Below are positions 40,012-49,702 of a DNA stretch of 64,000 nt, piece after piece; positions within the stretch are counted from its first letter, which is position 1; each line of letters starts with the position of its first letter. Under the pieces are notes generated by a model. That model was not told the DNA's origin. It did no database searches and saw only the letters and a program-made list of their open reading frames with translations. This stretch comes from Bartonella bacilliformis KC583 (GTDB taxonomy: Bacteria > Pseudomonadota > Alphaproteobacteria > Rhizobiales > Rhizobiaceae). The DNA is taken from positions 379,001 through 443,000 of the forward strand of contig NC_008783.1 of assembly GCF_000015445.1 (NCBI RefSeq), in the 5' to 3' direction. The position numbers and the translations under genes were made by a program.

Positions 40012-40105
40012 TAAATGGGGTAAAGCGCTTTTTATATTTCTTTTAAGGCATTAAAGAGAGTTTTGAATTTGTGTTCATCTAATTAACAATAAAGAAGTAT
40101 TATTT

Positions 40106-40756
40106 ATGTTCAATCGTCATTCTCTTTTATCTTTAGTGATCATTTGTATCTTGGCTATAACTACGCAGATTAATGCAACTGTGGCCTTCTCTGGTGAAGT
40201 GAAACCAGTTGCAATTGTTGATATGGCTAAGCTTCTTCAATCAGGCAAAGTTAAAGACAGATTTGAGGGTGACATTAATGCACCTGTGACTATCATTGAA
40301 TATGCTTCTCTGACATGTGCTCATTGTGCTGATTTCTACAATACTGTACTTCCTAAAATTCGCAAAAAATACATAAAAACAGGAAAAGTAAAACTTATTT
40401 TCCGGGATTTTGCTTATGATCCTCGAGCAACAGCAGGTTTTATGTTAGCGCGGTGTGCACCAGAGGATCGCTATTTCCCTTTAATAGAAGTTTTGTTTGA
40501 AAAACAGAAGGATTGGGCGTGGGTACAAGATGCTTTAACACCTTTAAGAAAAATTGGTGCTATGGCAGGTTTTACAAATGAGAGTTTTGATTCTTGCTTA
40601 CAAAATCAGTCCATTTTAGATGAAGTTAATGCATCGACTGAGCGTGGGAAAGAGCTTGGTGTTACAGCGACACCTACTTTTTTTATTAATGGTCATCAAT
40701 ATAATGGTGGGATGCCAACAGAAAATTTCTTTTCAATAATTGATAGTTTTCTTTAA
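40106..40756 (+). CDS. DsbA/Com1-family periplasmic thiol oxidoreductase
   Basis: 216-residue exported thioredoxin-fold protein. The signal peptide covers about residues 1-28. The active-site Cys-Ala-His-Cys is at 71-74 (SLTCAHC) and the cis-proline loop is in GVTATPTFFING. It should oxidise or isomerise disulfides in periplasmic proteins. In many relatives smc follows this gene; here ppdK is next after 184 bases. A DsbB partner is not in the window. Confidence 0.87.
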   Translation: MFNRHSLLSLVIICILAITTQINATVAFSGEVKPVAIVDMAKLLQSGKVKDRFEGDINAPVTIIEYASLTCAHCADFYNTVLPKIRKKYIKTGKVKLIFRDFAYDPRATAGFMLARCAPEDRYFPLIEVLFEKQKDWAWVQDALTPLRKIGAMAGFTNESFDSCLQNQSILDEVNASTERGKELGVTATPTFFINGHQYNGGMPTENFFSIIDSFL

Positions 40757-40940
40757 AAAATTATTCAGAAGATAAGTATTGGCGAAGACGGTTGCTTGTT
40801 TTCTTTATATTAAAGGATTGATTTCATATGTTTATAAAGCAACCTTGTGTTTAATTAAATCGGTTTTGAATCGAAGAATTTCTTGTGATGATTAATCTGG
40901 ATCATATGGTGTTGTGATATTGATGGTGAGGATTTGTACC

Positions 40941-43628
40941 ATGACAAAATGGGTTTATAGTTTTGGTGATGGTAATGCAGAAGGAAGCGCAAGTGAGCGC
41001 AATCTCCTCGGTGGCAAAGGAGCTAATTTGGCAGAAATGAGCAATCTTGGTCTACCTGTTCCTCCTGGGTTTACTATCACAACGGAAGTTTGTAATTTTT
41101 ATTACGCCAATAGCAAGACATATCCGGAAGAGTTGCAGCAATCTATTACTTTGGCGCTAAAACGTGTTGGTCAACAAACAGGACGCGAGTTTGGTAGTAA
41201 AACAGCACCGCTTTTGCTTTCTGTTCGTTCGGGGGCTCGAACTTCTATGCCGGGCATGATGGATACAGTCCTTAATCTTGGTATGAATGATGAAACTGTG
41301 GAGGCAATTGCTGCGCAGGTTGGTGATGAACGCTTTGCTTATGATAGTTATCGTCGTTTTATCCAAATGTATTCCAGTGTTGTTTTAGGTTTAGAACATT
41401 CGTGTTTTGAAGAAATCCTTGATGAAGCAAAAGCACGCAAAGGCTATAATGCCGATACAGAAATGACAGCGGCTGATTGGAAAAATGTTGTTGTTTCCTA
41501 TAAAGCGTATATTGAAGAAAAATTAAGCAGGCTTTTTCCACAAGATCCTGAAGAACAATTATGGGGTGCGATTGGGGCGGTTTTTTCAAGTTGGATGACT
41601 GCACGTGCAATCACTTATCGTCGTTTGCATAATATTCCTGAAAGTTGGGGAACAGCGGTTAATGTGCAAGCCATGGTATTTGGCAATATGGGTGAAGATT
41701 CGGCGACAGGTGTTGCATTTACACGCAACCCGTCAACAGGGAAAAAAGAGCTTTACGGTGAGTTTTTAATTAATGCTCAGGGTGAGGATGTTGTGGCAGG
41801 TATTCGTACGCCTCAAAATATTACGGAAGCAGCAAGGCTTATAGCTGATTCAAATAAACCCTCGTTAGAAAAAATTATGCCAGAGGCTTTTGAAGAATTT
41901 TGTCAGATTGCACATAAGCTTGAACAGCATTATCGGGATATGCAAGACCTCGAATTTACAATCGAAAGAGGTAAATTGTGGATTTTGCAAACTCGTTCAG
42001 GCAAGAGGACAGTGCGTGCGGCGTTAAAAATGGCAATTGAAATGGTTGAGGAAGGATTGATAAGCCGTGAAGAAGCGGTAATGCGAATTGAGCCAAAATC
42101 GCTTGATCAACTTTTGCATCCGACGCTTGACCCTAAGGCAAAAGGTTTTGTTGTCACGCGTGGTTTGCCTGGTTCTCCAGGAGCAGCAATAGGTGAAATT
42201 GTTTTTACTTCGGAAGAGGCAGAAATAGCTGCAAAAGAAGGCCGAAAAGTTGTTTTGATACGTGTAGAGACCAGTCCAGAAGATATTCATGGTATGCATG
42301 CTGCAGAAGGAATTTTGACAACACGTGGTGGTATGACAAGTCACGCTGCTGTTGTAGCTCGTGGTATGGGAAAACCCTGTATCTCTGGTGCAAGGAATAT
42401 ACGGATTGATTATAGCACAAATACTATGGTTGTTGCGGGTCAAAGTTTCCAGAAAGGTGATATAATCACCATTGATGGCAGTAGTGGAGAAGTTTTCAAA
42501 GGGAAGGTTGCAATGTTGCAGCCTGAGCTTTGTGAAGATTTTGTGAAATTGATGGAATGGGCTGATGAAATGCGGCGTATGAAAGTGCGTGTTAATGCTG
42601 ACACTCCATCTGATGCGCGTATGGGACGTTCTTTTGGAGCAGAAGGTATTGGTCTTTGCCGTACCGAGCATATGTTTTTTGCGGGTGAGCGTATTATTGC
42701 TATGCGTGAAATGATTTTAAGTACTGATGAAGATGGACGTCGTAAAGCGCTGGATAAGCTTTTGCCAATGCAGCGATCAGATTTTATAGAATTATTTGAA
42801 ATTATGTCTGATTTTCCTGTTACTATTCGTCTTTTGGATCCACCTTTGCATGAATTTTTGCCAAAAACGGATGCAGAAATTCTTGATGTAGCAATGGCTA
42901 TGGGTGTTCCCGCTGAAATACTTTCCGAACGTGCTCAGCAACTGCATGAATTTAATCCTATGCTTGGGTTACGGGGATGTCGTCTCATTATTACTTATCC
43001 CGAAATTGCAGAAATGCAGGCGCGAGCAATTTTTGAAGCAGCAGCAGAAGTAGCTCAAAAATCTGAATCTTCTGTGATGCTTGAAATTATGGTACCGCTT
43101 GTTGCACTTAAATCTGAATTGGATTTCATTAAAGTTCGGATTGATCATGTAGCTAGCAGTGTGATGAAAGAAAAGGGAACCAAAATTCAATATATGGTTG
43201 GCACCATGATCGAGCTACCAAGAGCAGCTCTTCGAGCAGATGAACTTGCAGAAACTGCAGAATTTTTTTCGTTTGGAACAAACGATTTGACACAAACTAC
43301 TTTTGGTATTTCGCGTGATGATGCAGCTCCTTTTTTAACGACGTATTTTCAAAAAGGACTTTTAAAACAAGATCCGTTTGTATCGATTGATCGTGATGGG
43401 GTTGGGGAGCTTATTGCTATTGCTGCAAAGCGTGGACGTTCTCGGTGTGAAAAAATTAAATTAGGTGTTTGCGGTGAGCATGGAGGTGATCCTAATTCTA
43501 TCGCTTTATATGAAGAAAATGATTTAGACTATGTTTCGTGTTCTCCTTTTCGGGTACCTATTGCACGCTTAGCAGCAGCACAATCAGCAATTGCTAAAAA
43601 ATACAAAATTGATGGTAGCGTATTTTAA
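40941..43628 (+). CDS. ppdK: Pyruvate, phosphate dikinase
   Basis: Reversible conversion of pyruvate, ATP and Pi into phosphoenolpyruvate, AMP and PPi; provides PEP for gluconeogenesis in an organism growing on amino acids and succinate-like carbon. N-terminal nucleotide-binding domain begins VYSFGDG..NLLGGKGANLAEM; the swivelling phosphohistidine domain holds GGMTSHAAVVARGMGKPC near residue 450; the C-terminal PEP domain ends with the GVCGEHGGDP catalytic block. The ATG at 40941 (MTKWVYS) with GGTGAGGA upstream gives 895 residues, matching the family. Confidence 0.96.
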   Translation: MTKWVYSFGDGNAEGSASERNLLGGKGANLAEMSNLGLPVPPGFTITTEVCNFYYANSKTYPEELQQSITLALKRVGQQTGREFGSKTAPLLLSVRSGARTSMPGMMDTVLNLGMNDETVEAIAAQVGDERFAYDSYRRFIQMYSSVVLGLEHSCFEEILDEAKARKGYNADTEMTAADWKNVVVSYKAYIEEKLSRLFPQDPEEQLWGAIGAVFSSWMTARAITYRRLHNIPESWGTAVNVQAMVFGNMGEDSATGVAFTRNPSTGKKELYGEFLINAQGEDVVAGIRTPQNITEAARLIADSNKPSLEKIMPEAFEEFCQIAHKLEQHYRDMQDLEFTIERGKLWILQTRSGKRTVRAALKMAIEMVEEGLISREEAVMRIEPKSLDQLLHPTLDPKAKGFVVTRGLPGSPGAAIGEIVFTSEEAEIAAKEGRKVVLIRVETSPEDIHGMHAAEGILTTRGGMTSHAAVVARGMGKPCISGARNIRIDYSTNTMVVAGQSFQKGDIITIDGSSGEVFKGKVAMLQPELCEDFVKLMEWADEMRRMKVRVNADTPSDARMGRSFGAEGIGLCRTEHMFFAGERIIAMREMILSTDEDGRRKALDKLLPMQRSDFIELFEIMSDFPVTIRLLDPPLHEFLPKTDAEILDVAMAMGVPAEILSERAQQLHEFNPMLGLRGCRLIITYPEIAEMQARAIFEAAAEVAQKSESSVMLEIMVPLVALKSELDFIKVRIDHVASSVMKEKGTKIQYMVGTMIELPRAALRADELAETAEFFSFGTNDLTQTTFGISRDDAAPFLTTYFQKGLLKQDPFVSIDRDGVGELIAIAAKRGRSRCEKIKLGVCGEHGGDPNSIALYEENDLDYVSCSPFRVPIARLAAAQSAIAKKYKIDGSVF

Positions 43629-44195
43629 TCATAGCGGTTTTGATAGGCATGCTGCTTTGTATAGTACTTAATATGAAGTATTTTATCCCTCTTTTAAGGT
43701 CATAAATGAAGATGCTTAATAGGCATACCGTTATTATAGAGTAGCATGTTTACCATTTCATAGTTGGGCTATTAAAATAGATAGGTTGATTATTTTTTTA
43801 ACTCTTTGTGAGTCAGTGGTTTCTATAGCAGCGTATTATAAACATATAACTTATTATCATTAGTAGGCTGATTGATGAATTATAGAAGAGATACATTAAA
43901 CCCTAATGGGTTGTACAAGGTCAGTAATAGTTAATGTTTGGATTCTCTTCTAAAATAAATAGGTATTTATGCTTGTAAATCTATTCGCTTATGGATTTGG
44001 CTCTGTTAAACGAAAATATTTTGTGATAAAGCAACTGCAATTCTTTACGAGAAGTGAAGTATTTGCTTAACAAAATAAGTAGATAGGTATCTTCTGGTGG
44101 AGCTCTTTCAATATTAAAGAGTGTATTTATTTGCATCATTGTGATATTAGCGGATTTTATATAGCGGGAAAAGATAAAACTTTTGTTTTCAAATA
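43629..44195. other. 567-base intergenic region, no gene recognised
   Basis: AT-rich stretch between ppdK and the tRNA promoter. Both strands were read. The longest suggestive frame is 52 codons on the minus strand (43981-44139, MMQINTLFN), without a ribosome-binding site and unrelated to anything I know. No conserved core of RNase P RNA, SRP RNA or tmRNA is visible. It may be residue of deleted genes. Confidence 0.4.
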
Positions 44196-44224
44196 TTGCT
44201 TAGAATTGCAAGAATCGTTATAAA
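44196..44224 (+). promoter_or_regulatory. Sigma-70-type promoter of tRNA-Gln
   Basis: TTGCTT at 44196-44201, a 17-base spacer, and TATAAA at 44219-44224 sit just upstream of the tRNA gene. The bases after the -10 box (GCGGGCG) form a GC-rich discriminator, which is typical of stable-RNA promoters under stringent control. The expected transcript start is near 44231, about 24 bases before the mature tRNA 5' end. Confidence 0.65.
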
Positions 44225-44254
44225 ATGCGGGCGTTAATGCAAGTATTTTTTCTT

Positions 44255-44329
44255 TGGGGTATAGCCAAGCGGTAAGGCACCGGTTTTTGGTACCGGCATT
44301 CCCTGGTTCGAATCCAGGTACCCCAGCCA
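44255..44329 (+). tRNA. tRNA-Gln (anticodon TTG), CCA encoded
   Basis: The acceptor stem pairs TGGGGTA (44255-44261) with TACCCCA (44319-44325). The anticodon arm is CCGGT-TTTTGGT-ACCGG, putting TTG at 44287-44289. The T arm CCTGG-TTCGAAT-CCAGG is perfect. The discriminator is G44326 and CCA is encoded at 44327-44329. The sequence is close to E. coli tRNA-Gln. It reads CAA codons, and CAG by wobble if no other isoacceptor exists. Confidence 0.97.
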
Positions 44330-44350
44330 GATTTTTAGGAAGGTTTATTG

Positions 44351-44368
44351 TAGGCTTTAGCCTATTTT
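44351..44368 (+). terminator. Possible short terminator after tRNA-Gln
   Basis: TAGGC-TTTA-GCCTA (44351-44364) is a 5-base stem followed by TTTT (44365-44368), 21 bases after the CCA end. The stem is short. A second weaker hairpin (GCAATAA/TTATTGC, 44376-44402) follows. One of the two may end the tRNA transcript. Confidence 0.35.
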
Positions 44369-44655
44369 GAAGTTAGCAATAATTTATGAATAAACTTATT
44401 GCAAAATATTGCATTGCTTTTTTTCATTCTATTTCTAGGTTGGTGTTTGCATTTGTTTTAAGATTTGATCTTAAGTAGGGTTTAGTTTTTGCGCTTTGGA
44501 ATGGTATTTAGTACTTTTTACCTGTTCTAAATATTCATTAAAGATGATGATAAAAACTAAATTGATATGAGTAGTCGCTATTTTCTTTTGTACTGTAGAT
44601 GCCAAATTAAATTTGGAGAGTAAGCTTAACAATTAGAATCGAGGAGATTTTTGAA

Positions 44656-45252
44656 ATGGCTTTTACATTAGTTGATTTACCATATACGTATGATGCTCTT
44701 GAGCCTTATATGTCAGCTGAGACGCTTGAATACCATCATGATAAGCATTATTTGGCTTATCTTACCAATACTAACAATTTTGTAAAAGATTTGAGCTTAG
44801 AAGATAAAACTATTGAAAATATTGTTATAGAAAGCTTTGGAACTAATCCTGGTTTATTTAATAATGCAGCGCAATATTATAACCACACTCATTTTTGGAA
44901 GTGGATGAAAAAAGGCGGTAGCGGCCGAAAACTTCCTGAAAAATTAAACAATGCTATTGAACGTGATCTTGGTGGCTATGATAAATTTCGTGCAGATTTT
45001 ATTGCTGCTGGTACTGCTCAATTTGGTTCTGGTTGGGCGTGGATTGCTGTTAAGGATGGTAAGCTTGAAATTATGAAAACGCTCAACGGTGAAAATCCTT
45101 TAGTTTATGGTGCTCAGCCTATTTTAGGTGTTGATGTATGGGAGCATTCTTATTACATTGATTATCGCAATGCACGGCCTAAATATCTTGAAGCCTTTGT
45201 GGATAATTTAATTGATTGGGATTACGTTTTAGCGCTTTATGAAAAGTGCTGA
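44656..45252 (+). CDS. sodB: Superoxide dismutase, Fe type
   Basis: Cytoplasmic dismutation of superoxide. Metal ligands His27, His79, Asp160 and His164 are in place (YHHDKHY, NHTHFW, DVWEHSYY). Gln73 in AAQYYNH is the iron-type signature, so I call SodB and not SodA, although cambialistic use cannot be excluded. Length 198 residues. RBS GAGGAGA lies about 10 bases upstream. A strong terminator follows 34 bases after the stop, so it is a single-gene unit. Confidence 0.94.
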   Translation: MAFTLVDLPYTYDALEPYMSAETLEYHHDKHYLAYLTNTNNFVKDLSLEDKTIENIVIESFGTNPGLFNNAAQYYNHTHFWKWMKKGGSGRKLPEKLNNAIERDLGGYDKFRADFIAAGTAQFGSGWAWIAVKDGKLEIMKTLNGENPLVYGAQPILGVDVWEHSYYIDYRNARPKYLEAFVDNLIDWDYVLALYEKC

Positions 45253-45286
45253 TTGAAACAGCTTGTATTATTTTATAGTCATATTC

Positions 45287-45322
45287 AAAGCTCCATAATT
45301 CATTGAATTATGGAGCTTTTTT
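45287..45322 (+). terminator. Rho-independent terminator of sodB
   Basis: A perfect 15-base stem AAAGCTCCATAATTC (45287-45301) pairs with GAATTATGGAGCTTT (45305-45319) around a 3-base loop and runs into a T tract (45317-45322). It is the clearest terminator in the window. On the other strand the hairpin is followed by only three Ts, so use by ptrB is less likely. Confidence 0.85.
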
Positions 45323-45344
45323 CAAATAGTAAGAGTTTAATTCA

Positions 45345-47435
45345 CTAACGATCTTTTCCCACTATCTTTAAGATGTATGCGTATATATAGGCAATCTCTT
45401 CCAGTTTTGAGAAGCGTCCAGTTGTGCCTGCGTGTCCTGAATCCATATTGGTACGCAATAAAATTTCATTATCATCTGTTTTAAGGTCGCGCAACTTTGC
45501 CACCCATTTTGCGGGTTCCCAATAGGTTACACGTGGATCAGTTAATCCTGCAATAGCGAGGATAGGAGGGTATTTTTGGGGTTTAACATTATCATAAGGG
45601 GAATAAGAAGCAATAAGATCATAATCTTCTTTTGATTCAAGAGGGTTCCCCCATTCCGGCCATTCTGGCGGCGTTAGGGGGAGTGAAGCATCAAGCATAG
45701 TTGTTAGAACATCAACAAAAGGGACATTTGCTACGATGCCAGCAAAGTCCTGTGGAGCTATATTAGCAACGGCTCCCATCAACATTCCCCCTGCTGAGCC
45801 ACCTTGGGCGACGAGACGGTCATGAGTAGTGAATTGATTATTGACAAGATGACGTCCACAAGCAATAAAATCTGTAAATGTGTTATGCTTAAAGAGATGT
45901 TTTCCTTTTTCATACCATTCAACACCTTTATCTTTTCCACCACGAATGTGAGCAATGGCGTAAATAAAACCTCTATCAACCAATGAAAGTATATTGCTGT
46001 TGAAATTTGCAGGAATAGAAATTCCATAGGCACCATAACCGTAAAGTAAACAAGGTGCAGTTCCGTTCAGTTTGGTTTTTTTATGATAAAAAAGAGAAAT
46101 AGGAATTGTTTCACCATCCTCCGCAGTTGCTGTAATACGTCGGGTGATGTAGTCATCTCTATTATGCCCAGAGGGAATTTCTTGCGTTTTTAAAAGCAGT
46201 CTGGTTCTATTTTTTATATCATAATCAAAAATTTGATTAGGTGTTGTCATGGAGGAATAGGAAAAACGAATGACTGAGCTATTATATTCTGCAGCGCCTT
46301 GCAAAGCTAAAGAATAAGCTTCTTCTGTAAAGGAAATAGAATGAATTTCTTTGGTAGACTGTTCCATTAATTGTATACGAGGCAGTCCTTCAAATAATTC
46401 AAGCCAGATAAAAAAATCTTGATAAGCATCATGAGATAGGATGAGATGTCCGAGGCGATGGGGAATAAGTTCAGACCAATTTTCTGATTGCGGTGATGTA
46501 TATGGCGCTACCATAATTTTAAAGTCTTTTGCATTATCTTGATTAGTAAGAATATAAAAGACATCTCCGCCTTCAGTGAGCGAATACTCAATACCTTTTT
46601 GTCGCTTTTTTACACATTGGGGAGGAGAAAGGGGCTCTTTCGCAGGAATAAGCCAGGTTTCTGATGTTTCATGATCATGAATATTAATATAGATAACATC
46701 GTTAAGCTTGGAACCGTTTACATGTAAAAAAAATCCTGGATCATTTTCACAAAAAATAAGTTTATCTTGAGATTGGTCAGTGTGTAATTGATGATAATAG
46801 AGTTTTGAGGGGCGGTGGTTTTCATCCATTTTAGTATAGAAAAAACCCTCAGACTTAGCATCCCATACAATCTGTCCGGATGTATCAAAAATGGTATCGT
46901 CGTAGTCAGATAATGTTTTAAAATTGCGAATTTTAATTATATAAAGTTCAGATCCTTTATCATCGTAAGCCCATGCAGCATGTGTGTGATCAGGAGATAT
47001 TTGCACTGAACCAAGATGAAAATAATCTTTACCTTCAGCTAAAGTATCACCATTAAGGTAAACATTTTTTTCTCCTCCATTTCTTGGTGTTCGGAAATAA
47101 TGCGGTTGTTGACCTTCCGTAACATAAGAAAAGCCATAGGCGAAAGGACCGTATTTTACAGGGACAGAACTGTCATTTTCTTTAATACGGCTTTTCATCT
47201 CTGTAAAAAGTAAATTTTGTAGCTGTTTCGTATCAGCCATTTGAGCTGCTTGATAGGCGTTTTCTTGCTCAAGATGGTGTCGAATATGTTTGTCAAGACA
47301 GTGAGGATTTTTTAAAATATCTGGCCAATTAGAAGCACGCAACCAGTGGTATGGATCATTGCGGAAAATACCATGATGCATCTCTTTATGAATAATTTTA
47401 GATGCTTTAGGGGGAAGTATAGATGAGAAAGTCAT
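45345..47435 (-). CDS. ptrB: Oligopeptidase B (S9 family)
   Basis: Prolyl-oligopeptidase-family serine peptidase that cuts short peptides after basic residues. The N-terminal half is a beta-propeller and the C-terminal third is an alpha/beta hydrolase. The nucleophile lies in QGGSAGGMLMG, the acid in AGLTDPRVTYWEP and the histidine in DSGHAGTTGRF. Length 696 residues is typical. No signal peptide is seen, so it is cytoplasmic. It is convergent with sodB and divergent from mucR across a long AT-rich gap. Confidence 0.93.
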   Translation of the reverse strand: MTFSSILPPKASKIIHKEMHHGIFRNDPYHWLRASNWPDILKNPHCLDKHIRHHLEQENAYQAAQMADTKQLQNLLFTEMKSRIKENDSSVPVKYGPFAYGFSYVTEGQQPHYFRTPRNGGEKNVYLNGDTLAEGKDYFHLGSVQISPDHTHAAWAYDDKGSELYIIKIRNFKTLSDYDDTIFDTSGQIVWDAKSEGFFYTKMDENHRPSKLYYHQLHTDQSQDKLIFCENDPGFFLHVNGSKLNDVIYINIHDHETSETWLIPAKEPLSPPQCVKKRQKGIEYSLTEGGDVFYILTNQDNAKDFKIMVAPYTSPQSENWSELIPHRLGHLILSHDAYQDFFIWLELFEGLPRIQLMEQSTKEIHSISFTEEAYSLALQGAAEYNSSVIRFSYSSMTTPNQIFDYDIKNRTRLLLKTQEIPSGHNRDDYITRRITATAEDGETIPISLFYHKKTKLNGTAPCLLYGYGAYGISIPANFNSNILSLVDRGFIYAIAHIRGGKDKGVEWYEKGKHLFKHNTFTDFIACGRHLVNNQFTTHDRLVAQGGSAGGMLMGAVANIAPQDFAGIVANVPFVDVLTTMLDASLPLTPPEWPEWGNPLESKEDYDLIASYSPYDNVKPQKYPPILAIAGLTDPRVTYWEPAKWVAKLRDLKTDDNEILLRTNMDSGHAGTTGRFSKLEEIAYIYAYILKIVGKDR

Positions 47436-48262
47436 ACATAATCCTATCTGAAAAGATATTAGAAATTTTGTTTGTGTATTAAGAAAACATCATCATACAT
47501 TTGTGTAGACTATGAGTGCTGTTCTGTCTGTAAAAACATGACAGAAATACCTAATTTTAACATATCGTTTTGTGTCTTATACTACAGTTGCTATCTTGTT
47601 TCCGTGCAGGAAAATCTTTATTGATGGTTATAGGAAGATAGGAATATACCGAATTGTATTTTATTTTAAACGGCAGAGCTGATTATTGCAATCGATACAA
47701 CAGGTATATGTTAAAGAGAAGGTGTAAAGCTTACACAAAAAACCTTAAATAGTAATGTAGAGAGGTCTGATTTTATATTGTTTTTAATGTTCACTTTTTT
47801 GTGTTTTTTGTGTATTGAAAAAACTACTTTTTATATTGAAATAAGGTTTTTTAACGCAATATAAATCTGTAATATAATCAGTATTTAAAACAAAAAAACA
47901 TATGATCTTTAATAATTGTAGCTATGAATTTAAAATTTTAATGATTAAATTTGATATAGAGTGGCTGATTATTGCAGTATTTTAGTTTTTTAGACAAAAT
48001 TTAATAAACAACATTATTCTGAAGCAAGGAAATAGCTATTTTCTATTATATAATATGTCAAAAATCAGATTTTTATTTGTTTTTTTCACGTTAAAAGTGA
48101 TTAATTGGAATAATTCAATTGACAAAAAAAATTTTTGTACAATATGAAGTTTACGTGCGTAAAGTTTTTGTGTCATGAATATGAATGCCAAGTCAATGTA
48201 GATACAAATAGCGTTTCACAAAACAAATAATGTCTGAATTTTAAGATTAAAGGGAAACAAGG
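47436..48262. other. 827-base AT-rich region upstream of mucR, no gene recognised
   Basis: The longest gap in the window without a gene. It becomes extremely AT-rich from about 47760, with many T-to-A steps and A or T runs. MucR/Ros proteins bind AT-rich DNA containing such steps and repress their own genes, so this may be a self-regulatory target. No ORF, RNA fold or pseudogene was recognised on either strand. Confidence 0.45.
48119..48148 (+). promoter_or_regulatory. Candidate mucR promoter
   Basis: A perfect TTGACA (48119-48124) is followed after 18 bases by TATGAA (48143-48148). The better-looking TACAAT at 48138-48143 is only 13 bases away and would be too close. The mucR ATG lies 115 bases downstream, leaving a long leader. 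Confidence 0.45.
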
Positions 48263-48694
48263 ATGGAGCATCACCCAGTCCTAGAGGCTGAAAGCAGTTT
48301 AATTATTACATTGGTTGCCGATGTGGTTGCTGCTTATGTGAGTAATAATTCAATTCAGCCGGCAGAAGTGCCAAGTTTGATTGCTGATGTTCATGCTGCT
48401 TTTCTTAAAGCAGGAAATACAGCGTCAGTGGAGGTTGAAAAGCAAAGGCCTGCTGTTAATCCAAGACGTTCAATCTTTCCTGATTACCTTATTTGTCTTG
48501 AAGATGGAAAGAAGTTTAAGTCTCTGAAGCGCCATCTTATGACACATTATCAAATGTCGCCTGAAGAGTATCGCGAAAAATGGCAATTAGAGAGTTCTTA
48601 TCCTATGGTTGCGCCTAATTATACAAAAGCGCGTTCAGCTTTGGCTAAGGAGATGGGCCTTGGACACAACCGCCAAAAGAAAAAAAATAAGTAA
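48263..48694 (+). CDS. mucR: MucR/Ros-family transcriptional regulator
   Basis: 143-residue DNA-binding regulator. The C-terminal zinc-finger-like region reads [18 protein letters not shown], that is Cys-x2-Asp-x9-His-x3-His. Asp stands where Ros has its second cysteine, a known variation in MucR. The N-terminal part (residues 1-60) is the oligomerisation region. In Brucella and rhizobia MucR acts as an H-NS-like global repressor of virulence, motility and exopolysaccharide genes. The RBS AAGGGAAACAAGG lies directly before the ATG. Confidence 0.93.
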   Translation: MEHHPVLEAESSLIITLVADVVAAYVSNNSIQPAEVPSLIADVHAAFLKAGNTASVEVEKQRPAVNPRRSIFPDYLICLEDGKKFKSLKRHLMTHYQMSPEEYREKWQLESSYPMVAPNYTKARSALAKEMGLGHNRQKKKNK

Positions 48695-48807
48695 AATTAT
48701 ACTCTTCCAAAATAGTCTCTAAATTCAATGAAAATGAATGCTTTAGGGAGCATGTCTTAATTTGTGGAAGAGGAGATGATTTATTGAAGCGAGTGTTCGG
48801 GTGATTA

Positions 48808-49215
48808 TTAATAGCTCTGGGTACGAATGCGTTGAATCATAGATTTTAGGCCATTTGATCGTTGTGGTGTTAAATTTTCATTTAAACCAAGTGTTTCAAT
48901 AAGTTCTTCAGCATTAGCGGTACGGATTTCAGAAGCTGTTTTACCTGAGTAAAAGGCGAGAATAATATAAATAAGGCCACGCACAATGTGAGAATCAGAA
49001 TCACCTTGAAATGTCAATATTGGATTTTCTAAGTTATCACGTGAAGATAAAAGCCACACTTGGCTGACGCAACCAGGCACTTTGTTGGTATCGTTTCGAG
49101 AGCTTTCTGGAAAAGGTGGTAATTCATGGCCCAGTTCAATCACATAACGATAACGATCTTCCCAGTTATCGAGGAGAGAAAAATTTTCTATAATATTTTT
49201 GATCGTGTCTGCCAT
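48808..49215 (-). CDS. sufE: SufE-family sulfur acceptor protein
   Basis: Accepts persulfide sulfur from cysteine desulfurase SufS for Fe-S cluster assembly. The active cysteine lies in KVPGCVSQVWL (Cys48 from this start), and the ELPPFPES and FYSGKTASEI segments are conserved. The start at 49215 (MADTIKNI) has AAGG upstream and gives 135 residues. An upstream in-frame ATG would add 29 unrelated residues. The suf operon itself is outside the window. Confidence 0.92.
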   Translation of the reverse strand: MADTIKNIIENFSLLDNWEDRYRYVIELGHELPPFPESSRNDTNKVPGCVSQVWLLSSRDNLENPILTFQGDSDSHIVRGLIYIILAFYSGKTASEIRTANAEELIETLGLNENLTPQRSNGLKSMIQRIRTQSY

Positions 49216-49339
49216 AACCTTAATCCTTATTTTATTTTGGTGGGTATGTGATACGTTGGAAGTAACAGATAAGAGAGTTATACAATTAGGATAGTGATTC
49301 ACTCTGAGAGTTTTTATTTTAAGGTAATTTCATGTTATC

Positions 49340-49702
49340 CTAGTTCATCTCTTTTATAGTAGAAAGAGAGTTCTCTTTGGGATCAATATTTTTGGATTGT
49401 ATCGTATCATTATCACCAAATGTGCGATCAAGGTATTCATAGGCTGTTTTTGCACCATTACGTGCACGTTCACCGATTGAACCTAAAAAGGATTTTCCAG
49501 TTTCGCAGGTTTGTATATTACGCTCACAGAATTTTCTTAAATCGTTTATAGCTTCTTTAAGAGCAGTAGCTGCATCACTCGTTGTTATATTCGTAGCTAT
49601 TTGGCTTGAAGAATTGTCATTATTTGGTTTTTTTACAAAAAATGAAATGATGACAAAAACAAACAATAAAAAAAATACTGATTTGATGAAAAAACGTATC
49701 AT
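49340..49702 (-). CDS. DUF5330-like small membrane-anchored protein
   Basis: 120-residue protein with one N-terminal membrane helix (about residues 6-24) and a soluble tail. The conserved-looking core is AATALKEAINDLRKFCERNIQTCETGKSFLG, with two cysteines seven residues apart. It resembles proteins named DUF5330 in Hyphomicrobiales, from memory. It is in the same orientation as sufE and lies 125 bases upstream of it. Function is unknown. The two cysteines could form a periplasmic disulfide. Confidence 0.65.
   Translation of the reverse strand: MIRFFIKSVFFLLFVFVIISFFVKKPNNDNSSSQIATNITTSDAATALKEAINDLRKFCERNIQTCETGKSFLGSIGERARNGAKTAYEYLDRTFGDNDTIQSKNIDPKENSLSTIKEMN

Noticed and set aside
42024..42671. 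Long minus-strand open frame inside ppdK
   Set aside because: Antisense shadow of a highly conserved gene; its composition has no coding character and it has no RBS.
43981..44139. 52-codon minus-strand ORF in the ppdK-tRNA gap
   Set aside because: No ribosome-binding site, no recognisable family, and length within chance for this base composition.
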